Source: Bacteroidales bacterium
GTDB taxonomy: Bacteria > Bacteroidota > Bacteroidia > Bacteroidales > Muribaculaceae
DNA: 53,157 nucleotides
Direction of reading: 5' to 3'
Assembly (NCBI GenBank): GCA_030524805.1
Contig: JAUNFY010000013.1
Location: 1 to 53,157 of the forward strand
Positions 15,855 to 24,355 of the stretch are shown here, piece by piece (positions within the stretch are counted from its first letter, which is position 1; each line of letters begins with the position of its first letter). Both the position numbers and the translations under genes were made by a program. The notes below the pieces were generated by a model. That model was not told the DNA's origin, made no database searches, and worked only from the letters and a program-made list of their open reading frames with translations.

Positions 15855-17891
15855 ATGTCAAAGAAAATTGATTCAGCCCTTCTCAACCGCGGTGCCGACA
15901 ACATGCGTGTGCTCATCGCTGAGATGGTGGAGAAGGCTAAGTCCGGTCACCCCGGCGGTGCCATGGGTGGCGCCGACTTCGTCAACGTGCTTTATTCCTC
16001 CTTCCTCAACTACGACCCGGAAGACCCTTCATGGTTCGCACGCGACCGTTTCTTCCTCGACCCCGGCCACATGAGCACAATGCTCTATTCAGTGCTCGCC
16101 CTCACCGGTAAGTTCACCATTGAGGAGCTTCAGGGCTTCCGCCAGTGGGGCACTGCCACTCCCGGCCACCCCGAACTCGACGTGATGCGCGGCATCGAAA
16201 ACAGCTCCGGCCCGCTCGGCCAGGGACATGTCTATGCCGTTGGCTGCGCCATAGCTGAACGTTTCCTCGCTGCCCGTTTCGGCAGCGTTGTGGAACACAA
16301 GACCTACGCTTTCATCTCCGACGGCGGCATTCAGGAGGAAATCTCCCAGGGTGCGGGCCGCATCGCAGGCACCCTCGGCCTCCACAACCTCATCATGTTC
16401 TACGACAGCAATGAGGTGCAGCTCTCCACCAAGGTGAAGGATGTGACTTCGGAAGACACCGCTGCAAAATACCGTGCCTGGAACTGGAACGTGCTCGAAA
16501 TCGACGGCACTGATCCCCTCGCCATCGCAGGCGCTATCGAAGACGCCCGCAACGAGAAGGAACGTCCGACACTCATCATCGGCCACACAGTGATGGCCCG
16601 CAAGGTAGTGGCAGCCGACGGCTCAAGCCTCGAAGGACATGTCAACACCCACGGCCAGCCGCTCACCGCTGCCGGTGCCGACCTCGACAAGACTGTAGCC
16701 AACCTCGGCGGCGACCCGAAGGATCCCTGGCAGATCTGGGACGACGTGAAGAAGCTTTACGCCGACCGTCGTGAGGAACTCATCGCCAACGCCAAGGCCC
16801 GTAAGGCTGAATATGCCGAATGGGCGAAGGCTAACCCCGAGGAGGCAAAGACCCTTCAGGACTGGCTCGACGGCAAACTCCCCGACCTCGACTGGAGCAA
16901 GGTGGCGCTCAAACCCAATATGGCTTCGCGCGCTTCCTCAGCCGCCGTGCTTTCTTTCCTCGCCGAACATGTGCACAACATGATCGTCAGCTCGGCCGAC
17001 CTCGCCAATTCCGACAAGACCGACGGTTTCCTCAAGAAAACCCACGCTTTCGTGAAGGGTGACTTCTCCGGAGCATTCCTCCAGAGCGGCGTAGCCGAAC
17101 TCACCATGGCCTGCATCTGCAACGGCATCGCCCTCCACGGCGGCTGCATCGCTGCCTGCGGCACCTTCTTCGTCTTCTCCGACTACATGAAGCCCGCCAT
17201 CCGCATGGCTGCCCTCATGGAACTCCCCGTGAAGTTCATCTTCACCCACGATGCCTTCCGTGTAGGCGAAGACGGCCCGACCCACGAGCCCGTGGAGCAG
17301 GAAGCGCAGATCCGTCTGCTCGAGCAGATGGACAATCTCGCCGGCCATCAGGCTGCCCTCGTGCTCCGTCCGTGCGACAGCGCCGAGACAGTGGAAAGCT
17401 ACCGCATCGCGCTTGAGAACAAGAAATCTCCCACAATCCTCGTCTTCTCCCGTCAGAACCTCGAAGACCTCCCCGCAGCCGACCGTGCCGCAGAGGCCAA
17501 GAAGACCGAGATGGGCGGATACGTGGTATACGACGCTCCCAAGACCGACATCGTGCTCGTGGCCAACGGCTCGGAAGTGGCTCTTGCCATGCACGTGGCA
17601 GAGAAGCTCGGTGAGGAAGGCGTAGGCGCCCGCGTGGTGTCGGTGCCCTCCGTAGGCCTCTTCTGCCGTCAGCCTAAGGAATACCGCGAGGAGGTCATGC
17701 CGCGCGGCGTGAAGATGTTTGGTATCACAGCCGGTCTTCCCTCGGTGCTCTATCCCGTGATGAAGGGCGATTTCAAGGTGTTCGGCATGGAGCGTTTCGG
17801 CGCTTCCGCACCCCTTAAGGTGCTCGACGAAAAGTTCGGCTACACAGTCGACAACGTGCTCGGCAAGGTGAAGGCTTTCCTCGCCGAATGA
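15855..17891 (+). CDS. tkt: Transketolase
   Basis: This 678-residue thiamine-diphosphate enzyme moves two-carbon ketol units in the non-oxidative pentose phosphate pathway. The N-terminal ThDP domain has KSGHPGGAMGGADF, FLDPGHMS, GPLGQG and the cofactor motif SDGGIQEEISQGAG (about residue 155, a variant of the usual GDG...EG form). The central domain includes HDAFRVGEDGPTHEPVEQ, and the C-terminal domain is complete. Length is full. It follows the MFS transporter closely and ends before a strong hairpin terminator. Its codons are strongly GC-ending, consistent with high expression. Confidence 0.96.
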   Translation: MSKKIDSALLNRGADNMRVLIAEMVEKAKSGHPGGAMGGADFVNVLYSSFLNYDPEDPSWFARDRFFLDPGHMSTMLYSVLALTGKFTIEELQGFRQWGTATPGHPELDVMRGIENSSGPLGQGHVYAVGCAIAERFLAARFGSVVEHKTYAFISDGGIQEEISQGAGRIAGTLGLHNLIMFYDSNEVQLSTKVKDVTSEDTAAKYRAWNWNVLEIDGTDPLAIAGAIEDARNEKERPTLIIGHTVMARKVVAADGSSLEGHVNTHGQPLTAAGADLDKTVANLGGDPKDPWQIWDDVKKLYADRREELIANAKARKAEYAEWAKANPEEAKTLQDWLDGKLPDLDWSKVALKPNMASRASSAAVLSFLAEHVHNMIVSSADLANSDKTDGFLKKTHAFVKGDFSGAFLQSGVAELTMACICNGIALHGGCIAACGTFFVFSDYMKPAIRMAALMELPVKFIFTHDAFRVGEDGPTHEPVEQEAQIRLLEQMDNLAGHQAALVLRPCDSAETVESYRIALENKKSPTILVFSRQNLEDLPAADRAAEAKKTEMGGYVVYDAPKTDIVLVANGSEVALAMHVAEKLGEEGVGARVVSVPSVGLFCRQPKEYREEVMPRGVKMFGITAGLPSVLYPVMKGDFKVFGMERFGASAPLKVLDEKFGYTVDNVLGKVKAFLAE

Positions 17892-17926
17892 AAGAGCCAA
17901 CGTATTAAGACACTTTACAAATAAGG

Positions 17927-17957
17927 AAAAAAGACGTGAATTTTCACGTCTTTTTTT
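17927..17957 (+). terminator. Rho-independent terminator after tkt
   Basis: AAAAAAGACGTGAA (17927-17940), a 2-base loop, then TTCACGTC followed by a T run to 17957. The stem is perfect and T-tailed, about 35 bases after the tkt stop. Confidence 0.92.
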
Positions 17958-17980
17958 ATTGCAGTACGGGATATTTTTAT

Positions 17981-17988
17981 TAATTTTG
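17981..17988 (+). promoter_or_regulatory. -7 box of the nifJ promoter
   Basis: TAATTTTG lies 23 bases after the tkt terminator and 59 bases before the nifJ ATG. It shows that nifJ is transcribed on its own. Confidence 0.6.
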
Positions 17989-18046
17989 CAAATTATTTAG
18001 CAGAGACTATTACAACCCTTAATATTTTCATAAAAACGATCAGATT

Positions 18047-21000
18047 ATGAGCAATCAAAAGCAGTTTCTGACCTGTGATGGCAACCAGGCAGCCGCTCAT
18101 GTAAGCTACATGTTTACTGAAGTTGCGGCTATCTACCCCATCACTCCGTCTTCGACTATGGCAGAATACGTCGACGACTGGAGCGCCGCAGGCAGAAAAA
18201 ACATCTTTGGAGAAACCGTACACGTGCAGGAAATGCAGTCGGAAGCCGGTGCAGCCGGTGCCGTTCATGGTTCTCTCCAGACCGGAACTCTAACATCAAC
18301 CTACACCGCTTCGCAGGGCTTGCTCCTGATGATCCCCAACATGTATAAGATCGCCGGCGAACTTCTTCCCTGCGTCTTCAACGTGTCTGCCCGCACCATC
18401 GCAAGCCATGCCCTTTCGATCTTCGGCGACCACCAGGACGTGATGGCCGTGCGCCAGACAGGTTTCGCTATGCTCGCTGAAGGCAGCGTGCAGGAAGTGA
18501 TGGACCTCTCCGGTGTCGCTCACCTCGCTACTATCAAGAGCAGCGTGCCTTTCGTCAATTTCTTCGACGGTTTCCGCACATCGCATGAGATCCAGAAAAT
18601 CGAAGTAATCGACCAGGATGCCCTCGCCGCTCTCGTCGACCAGGATGCCCTCGCGGCTTTCCGTCGCCGTGGCCTCACTCCCGACGCTCCCGTGGCACGC
18701 GGCATGGCCGAGAACCCCGACGTTTTCTTCCAGCACAGAGAGTCGTCCAACAAATACTACGACGCAGTGCCCGAAATCGTTGAGGCTTACATGAAGGAAG
18801 TAAGCAAGATCACTGGCCGCAACTATTCACTCTTCGACTATTACGGCGACCCCGAGGCTGAAAACGTTGTTGTCGCAATGGGTTCGGTCACTGAGACTGC
18901 CAAGGAAGTCATCGACTATCTCCGCGCTCAGGGCAAGAAGGTGGGTCTCGTTTCGGTTCACCTCTATCGTCCGTTCAGCGTGAAGCATCTCCGCGCTGCC
19001 GTGCCCGCAACCTGCAAGAAGCTCTGCGTGCTCGACCGCACTAAGGAACCCGGCGCCAACGGCGAACCTCTCGCTCTCGACGTGAAGGAAGCATTCTACG
19101 GCGTTGAAGGCGCTCCCGTCATCGTGAGCGGCCGCTACGGTCTCTCTTCGAAAGACACCACTCCCGCCGCTATCCTTTCAGTGTATGAGAACCTTGAACT
19201 CGACCAGCCCAAGGACCGCTTCACTGTCAGCATCAACGACGACCTCACATTCCTCTCGCTGCCCCAGCTCCCCGAGATCAACGTCGGCGACAAGGGTATG
19301 TTCCAGGCTAAGTTCTATGGCCTCGGTGCCGACGGTACTGTTGGTGCCAACAAGAACTCCGTGAAGATCATCGGCGAGAACACCGACAAGTATTGCCAGG
19401 CTTACTTCAGCTACGACTCCAAGAAGTCGGGCGGCTTCACCTGCTCACACCTCCGCTTTGGCGACGAGCCCATCCGCAGCACTTACCTCGTGAACACTCC
19501 TAACTTCGTGGCTTGCCACGTTCAGGCTTACCTTCACATGTACGACGTGCTCCGCGGCCTGCAGGACGGCGGCACATTCCTCCTCAACACCATCTGGGAA
19601 GGTGAGGAACTTGCCGAAAACCTCCCCAACAAGGTGAAACGCTACCTCGCAAAGCACAACATCACCCTCTATTATATCAACGCTTCGAAGATAGCACAGG
19701 AAATCGGTCTGGGCAACCGCACCAACACCATCCTCCAGTCTGCTTTCTTCCGCATCACTGAGGTGATACCCGTCGACCTCGCCGTTGAGCAGATGAAGAA
19801 ATTCATCAAGAAGAGCTACGGCAAGAAGGGCGACAACATCGTCAACATGAACTATGCCGCTGTCGACCGCGGTGGTGAATACAAGACACTCGCTGTCGAT
19901 CCCGCATGGGCAAATCTTGAAGACGACGCTCCCGTGAAGCGCGACGAGCCGGAATTCATCACAAACGTGGTGCGTCCCATCAACGCTCAGGACGGCGACT
20001 TGCTTCCCGTAAGCACTTTCAAGGGCATCGAAGACGGCACATGGCATCAGGGCACAGCTGCCTACGAAAAACGTGGCGTGGCTGCTTTCGTTCCGGAATG
20101 GAACCCCGAAAACTGTATCCAGTGCAACATCTGCTCCTACGTTTGTCCTCACGCTTCCATCCGTCCGTTCCTCCTCAACAGCGAGGAAATGGCCAACGCT
20201 CCCTTCGGTGAAGACCACACTCTGCCTGCTATCGGCAAGGGCCTCGAAGGCCTCCGCTTCATCCAGCAGGTCGACGTGCTCGACTGCCTCGGCTGTGGCA
20301 ACTGTGCCGACGTCTGCCCGGGCAAGAAGGGCGAGAAGGCTCTCACCATGAAGCACTTCGAAACTCAGGAAGCCGAAGCTGCCAACTGGGACTACCTCAT
20401 CAAGAACGTCAAGAGCAAGCAGGATCTCGTCAACATTCAGCAGAATGTCAAGATGAGCCAGTTCGCTACTCCGCTCTTCGAGTTCTCCGGCGCTTGCTCA
20501 GGCTGCGGCGAGACTCCCTACGTGAAGACCATCACTCAGCTCTTCGGTGCTAACGAAATCGTGGCTAACGCTACAGGTTGCTCCTCCATCTACTCCGGCT
20601 CCGTGCCCTCCACTCCCTACACTGTCGACGAAAATGGCAACGGTCCCGCTTGGGCCAACTCCCTCTTCGAAGACTTCTGCGAGTTCGGTCTCGGCATGAA
20701 CATCGCCTACGAGAAGATGCGCGCACGCCTCGTCGACACCTGCAACAAGATCCAGGCTTGCGACTGCTGCAGCGACGACGTTAAGGCTGCCGCAGCCAAG
20801 TGGCTTGAGGTTCGCGAAGACGCCAAGCAGTCGCGCGTTGCCGGCCAGGTGCTCAAGGCTGCCTGCGAGAAGTGCAACTGCGACCTCTGCAAGACTGTGA
20901 TCAACACTTCTGCGTTCCTCACCAAGCGCAGCCAGTGGATCATCGGTGGCGACGGCGCTTCCTACGATATCGGTTTCGGTGGTCTCGACCACGTGATCGC

Positions 21001-21628
21001 TTCGGGCAAGAACGTCAACATCCTCGTTCTCGACACTGAGGTTTACTCCAACACCGGCGGCCAGAGCTCCAAGGCTACTCCTATCGGCGCTATCGCCAAG
21101 TTCGCTGCAGCCGGCAAGCGTATCCGCAAGAAAGACCTCGGTCTTATCGCCACTACCTACGGCTACGTTTACGTGGCTCAGATCGCGATGGGTGCCAACA
21201 ACGCACAGACCCTCCAGGCCATCCGCGAGGCTGAGGCTTACGACGGTCCGTCGCTCATCATCGCCTACGCTCCCTGTATCAACCATGGCCTCAAGGCCGG
21301 TATGGGCAAGAGCCAGGCTGAGGAGAAGAAGGCTGTGGAATGCGGCTACTGGCACCTCTGGCGCTACAACCCCGCTCTCGAAGAGGAAGGCAAGAACCCC
21401 TTCAGCCTCGACAGCAAGGCTCCCGACTGGAGCAAGTTCCAGGATTATCTCGCAGGCGAGGTGCGTTTCGCATCTGTCAAGAAGATGTGTCCGGAAGCTG
21501 CCGACGAGCTCTTCAAGGCTTGCGAGGACAACGCACGCTGGCGCTACAACAACTACGTGCGTCTGTCGCAGCAGAACTGGGGCACAGATCCCGAACTCTC
21601 TGCCGATGAGATCTCACTCCGCAAGTAA
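18047..21628 (+). CDS. nifJ: Pyruvate:ferredoxin (flavodoxin) oxidoreductase
   Basis: This 1193-residue single-chain enzyme oxidises pyruvate with CoA to acetyl-CoA and CO2 and reduces ferredoxin; it is central to anaerobic energy metabolism. Domain order is standard. The N-terminal pyrimidine-binding domain has YPITPSSTMAEYVDDW, then come the second domain and the gamma/EKR region. Two [4Fe-4S] motifs follow: CIQCNICSYVCP near residue 690 and CLGCGNCADVCP near 746. The C-terminal ThDP-binding domain has CSGCGETPYVKTITQLFG (about 817), GCSSIYSGSVPSTPYT and LDTEVYSNTGGQSSK. The segment DQDALAALVDQDALAAF resembles a duplication but fits the family's normal length. It has its own promoter and terminator. 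Confidence 0.97.
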   Translation: MSNQKQFLTCDGNQAAAHVSYMFTEVAAIYPITPSSTMAEYVDDWSAAGRKNIFGETVHVQEMQSEAGAAGAVHGSLQTGTLTSTYTASQGLLLMIPNMYKIAGELLPCVFNVSARTIASHALSIFGDHQDVMAVRQTGFAMLAEGSVQEVMDLSGVAHLATIKSSVPFVNFFDGFRTSHEIQKIEVIDQDALAALVDQDALAAFRRRGLTPDAPVARGMAENPDVFFQHRESSNKYYDAVPEIVEAYMKEVSKITGRNYSLFDYYGDPEAENVVVAMGSVTETAKEVIDYLRAQGKKVGLVSVHLYRPFSVKHLRAAVPATCKKLCVLDRTKEPGANGEPLALDVKEAFYGVEGAPVIVSGRYGLSSKDTTPAAILSVYENLELDQPKDRFTVSINDDLTFLSLPQLPEINVGDKGMFQAKFYGLGADGTVGANKNSVKIIGENTDKYCQAYFSYDSKKSGGFTCSHLRFGDEPIRSTYLVNTPNFVACHVQAYLHMYDVLRGLQDGGTFLLNTIWEGEELAENLPNKVKRYLAKHNITLYYINASKIAQEIGLGNRTNTILQSAFFRITEVIPVDLAVEQMKKFIKKSYGKKGDNIVNMNYAAVDRGGEYKTLAVDPAWANLEDDAPVKRDEPEFITNVVRPINAQDGDLLPVSTFKGIEDGTWHQGTAAYEKRGVAAFVPEWNPENCIQCNICSYVCPHASIRPFLLNSEEMANAPFGEDHTLPAIGKGLEGLRFIQQVDVLDCLGCGNCADVCPGKKGEKALTMKHFETQEAEAANWDYLIKNVKSKQDLVNIQQNVKMSQFATPLFEFSGACSGCGETPYVKTITQLFGANEIVANATGCSSIYSGSVPSTPYTVDENGNGPAWANSLFEDFCEFGLGMNIAYEKMRARLVDTCNKIQACDCCSDDVKAAAAKWLEVREDAKQSRVAGQVLKAACEKCNCDLCKTVINTSAFLTKRSQWIIGGDGASYDIGFGGLDHVIASGKNVNILVLDTEVYSNTGGQSSKATPIGAIAKFAAAGKRIRKKDLGLIATTYGYVYVAQIAMGANNAQTLQAIREAEAYDGPSLIIAYAPCINHGLKAGMGKSQAEEKKAVECGYWHLWRYNPALEEEGKNPFSLDSKAPDWSKFQDYLAGEVRFASVKKMCPEAADELFKACEDNARWRYNNYVRLSQQNWGTDPELSADEISLRK

Positions 21629-21646
21629 TCAATACTTCCGATAATG

Positions 21647-21680
21647 AAAAAGTCCGCAACATCAGTTGCGGACTTTTTTT
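21647..21680 (+). terminator. Rho-independent terminator after nifJ
   Basis: AAAAAGTCCGCAAC (21647-21660), loop ATCA, GTTGCGGAC and a run of seven T to 21680. The stem is perfect, 18 bases after the nifJ stop. Confidence 0.93.
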
Positions 21681-21690
21681 ATGCCTGACA

Positions 21691-21807
21691 ATTCATCCGG
21701 AGGTACCGGAGGGAACATTTGATTTCGAGAAGTTCCTGTCGGAAAGACTTTATTCTGAAAAGTTCCTGTCGGGAAGACTTGATTCCGGAAGGCTCCGGAG
21801 GAAAGCC
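21691..21807. repeat. Four degenerate 30-bp tandem units
   Basis: Units begin at 21691, 21721, 21751 and 21781, in exact 30-base phase. The two middle units are closest (agttcctgtcgg.aagactt in both). The outer units keep the tccgga/cggagg core. They lie between the nifJ terminator and the convergent helicase stop. The function is unknown. Confidence 0.6.
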
Positions 21808-21826
21808 CCGGTGCGAAGCGGGCGGC

Positions 21827-23152
21827 TCAGAGCAGTATCAGCTTCCTCTTGGTGCCCTTTATCTTCGCTGAGGCGAGCTGCCTCACGAGCGCCGCAGCCT
21901 TAGCCGCAGGCACGGCCACGAGCGCGTGGTGGTCGCTCAGCGTGATGTTGCCTATCTCGTCGGCCGCCAGGCCTCCCTCCTTGCAGAGGAAACCCACAAT
22001 GTCGCCTTTCGAAAGCTTCTCCTTGCGCCCCGCGCTGATGCGTATCGTGGCCTTGTCGCTCATGAGCCGTGACGAGGCCTGCTCATACACCTTATACACC
22101 CCGTCGGTGCTCACAAAAGGCTTCAGTTCCTCGTCGGGGCCCGTCAGCATATATATGTCGCCCGTGGCGTCTACGCGCGCCGTGCGGCCGTTGCGGTGCG
22201 TGTTGGTCTCCTCCGTCAGCGGCTGGTGATAATGGATGATGTTGCTCACTCCCCTGATGTCGAGGCCGCGCGCGGCAAGGTCGGTGGCTACGAGTATAGG
22301 TGCCGACCCGTTGTTGAACATCGTGATGGCATCCTCGCGCTGATACTGGTCGAGCTCGCCGTGATAGAGCGCGCAAGCCACATGGTGCTTCTTCAGGAAA
22401 TCGGCCACCCTCACGGCGCTCTCGCGGTAGTTGACAAAGACGATGCTCTTCTGCGGAATGTCGCCCTCCGTTATGGAGCGCAGCAGCTGCAGCAGCGACT
22501 CCAGTTTGTCTTTCTCGGTGAAGACGCGGTAGATTCTCATCCTCTCGCGCACGTTGCCCGAGTTTTCCGAGAAGTCGAGTTCGGTAGGGGAGGAGAGTTT
22601 CAGGAAAGCCGGCAGGGTGTCGCACCGAGTGGCCGACGTCAGTATGAATCGGCTCGCGTTTTTGAGCCGGTTGAATATCTTCCTCATGTCGTCTTCAAAA
22701 CCGAGCTCAAGCGACTTGTCGTATTCGTCGAGTATCAGTATGCGGGTCGACGACGGGTCGACGTTTCCGCGCTTCAGATGGTCGAGAAGGCGTCCCGGAG
22801 TGGCGATGATGATGTCGGGCGTCACGCTCAGCGTGTTCACCTCGTCTTCCACGTTGTGGCCGCCGTAGAGCGCCGAAACCTTGTAGCCCGATGCGAGATC
22901 GCGCACCACTCCGGCTATCTGGATCACGAGTTCGCGCGAAGGAGCGATGATGATGGCCTGCACGCGTCCTGCGGCCGGATTCAGCCATTTCAGCATGGGA
23001 AGGGTAAACGCCACTGTCTTGCCGCTGCCTGTGGGCGACACGAGTATTATTTCTTTCGATTCGGATGCGGCGGCCATCGAGCGCCGCTGCATCTCGTTTA
23101 TTTCACTTATGCCGAGTTTCTGAAGGTTCGGCAGGAATTCTTTTTCTCTCAT
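21827..23152 (-). CDS. DbpA-like DEAD-box RNA helicase
   Basis: This 441-residue helicase has all superfamily-2 motifs: I SPTGSGKT (about residue 40), Ia PSRELVIQI, Ib TPGRLLDH, II LILDEYDKS (about 143), III SAT, V ATDLAARGLD and VI HRNGRTAR. The C-terminal 70 residues match the DbpA RNA-binding domain (SAGRKEKLSKGDIVGFL, DEIGNITLSDHHALVAV, KIKGTKRKLILL), which in E. coli docks on 23S rRNA hairpin 92 during 50S assembly. Motif II reads DEYD, not DEAD; the catalytic D and E are kept. Role in ribosome assembly is inferred from the C-terminal domain. Confidence 0.9.
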   Translation of the reverse strand: MREKEFLPNLQKLGISEINEMQRRSMAAASESKEIILVSPTGSGKTVAFTLPMLKWLNPAAGRVQAIIIAPSRELVIQIAGVVRDLASGYKVSALYGGHNVEDEVNTLSVTPDIIIATPGRLLDHLKRGNVDPSSTRILILDEYDKSLELGFEDDMRKIFNRLKNASRFILTSATRCDTLPAFLKLSSPTELDFSENSGNVRERMRIYRVFTEKDKLESLLQLLRSITEGDIPQKSIVFVNYRESAVRVADFLKKHHVACALYHGELDQYQREDAITMFNNGSAPILVATDLAARGLDIRGVSNIIHYHQPLTEETNTHRNGRTARVDATGDIYMLTGPDEELKPFVSTDGVYKVYEQASSRLMSDKATIRISAGRKEKLSKGDIVGFLCKEGGLAADEIGNITLSDHHALVAVPAAKAAALVRQLASAKIKGTKRKLILL

Positions 23153-23227
23153 AGTATGAGTCTATGTATATTTCTATCGCTAAAATATGCAGCCGCATCC
23201 CTTTCATGAGGGGCGGCCGCACTTGCA

Positions 23228-23278
23228 GTTAAAACGCTTTTGTGGTTAAAATGCCCTTGTAGTTAAAACGCTTTTAAA
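23228..23278. repeat. Three 17-bp tandem repeats
   Basis: GTTAAAACGCTTTTGTG (23228), GTTAAAATGCCCTTGTA (23245) and GTTAAAACGCTTTTAAA (23262) follow each other without gaps. They lie between the tRNA terminator and the helicase start, upstream of the helicase on its strand. Confidence 0.75.
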
Positions 23279-23280
23279 GC

Positions 23281-23311
23281 AAAAAGGCTGACCTTTTGTG
23301 AAGGTCAGCCT
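23281..23311 (-). terminator. Terminator of the tRNA-Met gene
   Basis: On the minus strand AGGCTGACCTT, loop CACAA, AAGGTCAGCCT is followed by TTTT. It is a perfect 11-bp stem beginning 3 bases after the tRNA CCA end. Confidence 0.9.
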
Positions 23312-23313
23312 CA

Positions 23314-23388
<75 letters not shown>

Positions 23389-23403
23389 GTGTGATTACGT
23401 GTG

Positions 23404-23411
23404 CAAAATTA
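23404..23411 (-). promoter_or_regulatory. -7 box of the tRNA-Met promoter
   Basis: The minus strand reads TAATTTTG, 16 bases upstream of the tRNA 5' end. A near-match to the -33 box (CTTG) sits 20 bases further upstream. Confidence 0.55.
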
Positions 23412-23521
23412 CAACATTTTTGCCCCCTTGTCAAGTGTTTTCGCGTTAATTTTTGTTAACAAAATCGGCGCCATTTCTCAACGTATTGATTCCTACGACA
23501 ATAAAAATTCCGCCCAGCGGG

Positions 23522-24112
23522 TCAGTTATCGCGGCTTCTGAGGCCGTTGAGCAATATGGAGGAGAAGATGCGTGCCAGCTCATCCTTGTCCACACCCGTC
23601 TCGGAGATGTCTTCCTTGATGTAGGGCACGTCGAGACCCTGGATGGTCTTGGTGATCACCATCGCCATCCTCGGTATGTTGTCGATCTCGAAGATGCCCT
23701 CGGCCACTCCCTCCGAAAGTATCTGATGGAGCAGGATTGTTTCCTTGCGGCTTACAGCCCTGCGGGCGCGGTCTACCTTGCGGATGTCGCGGAAAAACCA
23801 TGCTCGCAACGTGCCGTTGCGCGAAACCACCTCACGCATAGTCTCGAAGTGGGCGCTGATATATTCCTGAAGCTTCACATCCGCCGGCTCGGCTTTCGCC
23901 ACAATCGTGCGAAGCCGCGAGAGCACGATGTCGGTCTCCTGCTCTATCACCGCGTTGTAGATGTCTTTCTTGCTCTTGAAATAAGTGTAGATGGTGCGTC
24001 TTCCCTTCTCGGATGCCGACGCGATATCGTTCATGGTGGTATTCTCGACACCTTTTCTCGCAAAAAGCTGTCGTGCCACCTCTATGAATTTCTCTCGTGT
24101 CTTTAATCCCAT
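23522..24112 (-). CDS. TetR/AcrR family transcriptional regulator
   Basis: I place the start at ATG 24112 (MGLKTREKFIEVARQLF), giving 196 residues. A longer frame reaching 24202 overlaps the likely promoter (TAACTTTG at 24207-24200) and adds sequence unlike the family. The N-terminal helix-turn-helix is clear (about residues 6-52: GVENTTMNDIASASEKGRRTIYTYFKSKKD). The C-terminal ligand domain is not distinctive. No efflux or fatty-acid target gene sits beside it, so the regulon is unknown; it could regulate itself. Confidence 0.88.
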   Translation of the reverse strand: MGLKTREKFIEVARQLFARKGVENTTMNDIASASEKGRRTIYTYFKSKKDIYNAVIEQETDIVLSRLRTIVAKAEPADVKLQEYISAHFETMREVVSRNGTLRAWFFRDIRKVDRARRAVSRKETILLHQILSEGVAEGIFEIDNIPRMAMVITKTIQGLDVPYIKEDISETGVDKDELARIFSSILLNGLRSRDN

Positions 24113-24199
24113 CGTAGATTTTTTATTGTAGTGTGTTTTAAGAAGTTCAAAGCCTATGCTGTTTCCTGATTCAGCGATAAGTTCAAACCGCTTATATTG

Positions 24200-24207
24200 C
24201 AAAGTTA
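24200..24207 (-). promoter_or_regulatory. -7 box of the TetR-type gene
   Basis: The minus strand reads TAACTTTG, matching TAnnTTTG. It lies about 88 bases upstream of the chosen start and overlaps the first codon of the longer frame, arguing against that longer start. Confidence 0.5.
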
Positions 24208-24273
24208 ATTAAAAAAATCCAAAAATCCCAATAATTTCACTTTTTGCATCCGATTTTTGCCCGAACAAAGACT

Positions 24274-24304
24274 AAAAAAAGCAGCACCGACCATCGCCGG
24301 TGCC
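24274..24304 (-). terminator. Terminator of the fimbrial operon
   Basis: On the minus strand GCACCG, loop GCGATGGT, CGGTGC is followed by TGC and seven T. It lies about 50 bases after the stop of the last fimbrial gene and marks the end of the eight-gene unit. Confidence 0.8.
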
Positions 24305-24355
24305 ACCTTTCTATCTATGCGGGCGCTATTCTCGCCGCTCCATCTTCAGCCTTCA

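Noticed and set aside
16938-17900. 320-codon open frame antisense to transketolase
   Set aside because: Its His/Glu/Val-rich composition is typical of the complement of a GC-rich coding sequence; transketolase on the other strand is unambiguous.
18600-18660. Apparent tandem duplication in nifJ (gaccaggatgccctcgc repeated, giving DQDALAALVDQDALAAF)
   Set aside because: Pyruvate oxidoreductases normally have a similar D-x-x-x-LA-LVD-x-x-AL-x-FR stretch at this place, and the overall length is normal, so this is most likely local sequence convergence and not an insertion.
24203-24355. Possible DGR reverse transcriptase or template repeat next to the adhesin 3' end
   Set aside because: The gap holds only the operon terminator and the TetR promoter; no reverse transcriptase or repeat of the adhesin end is present in this window.
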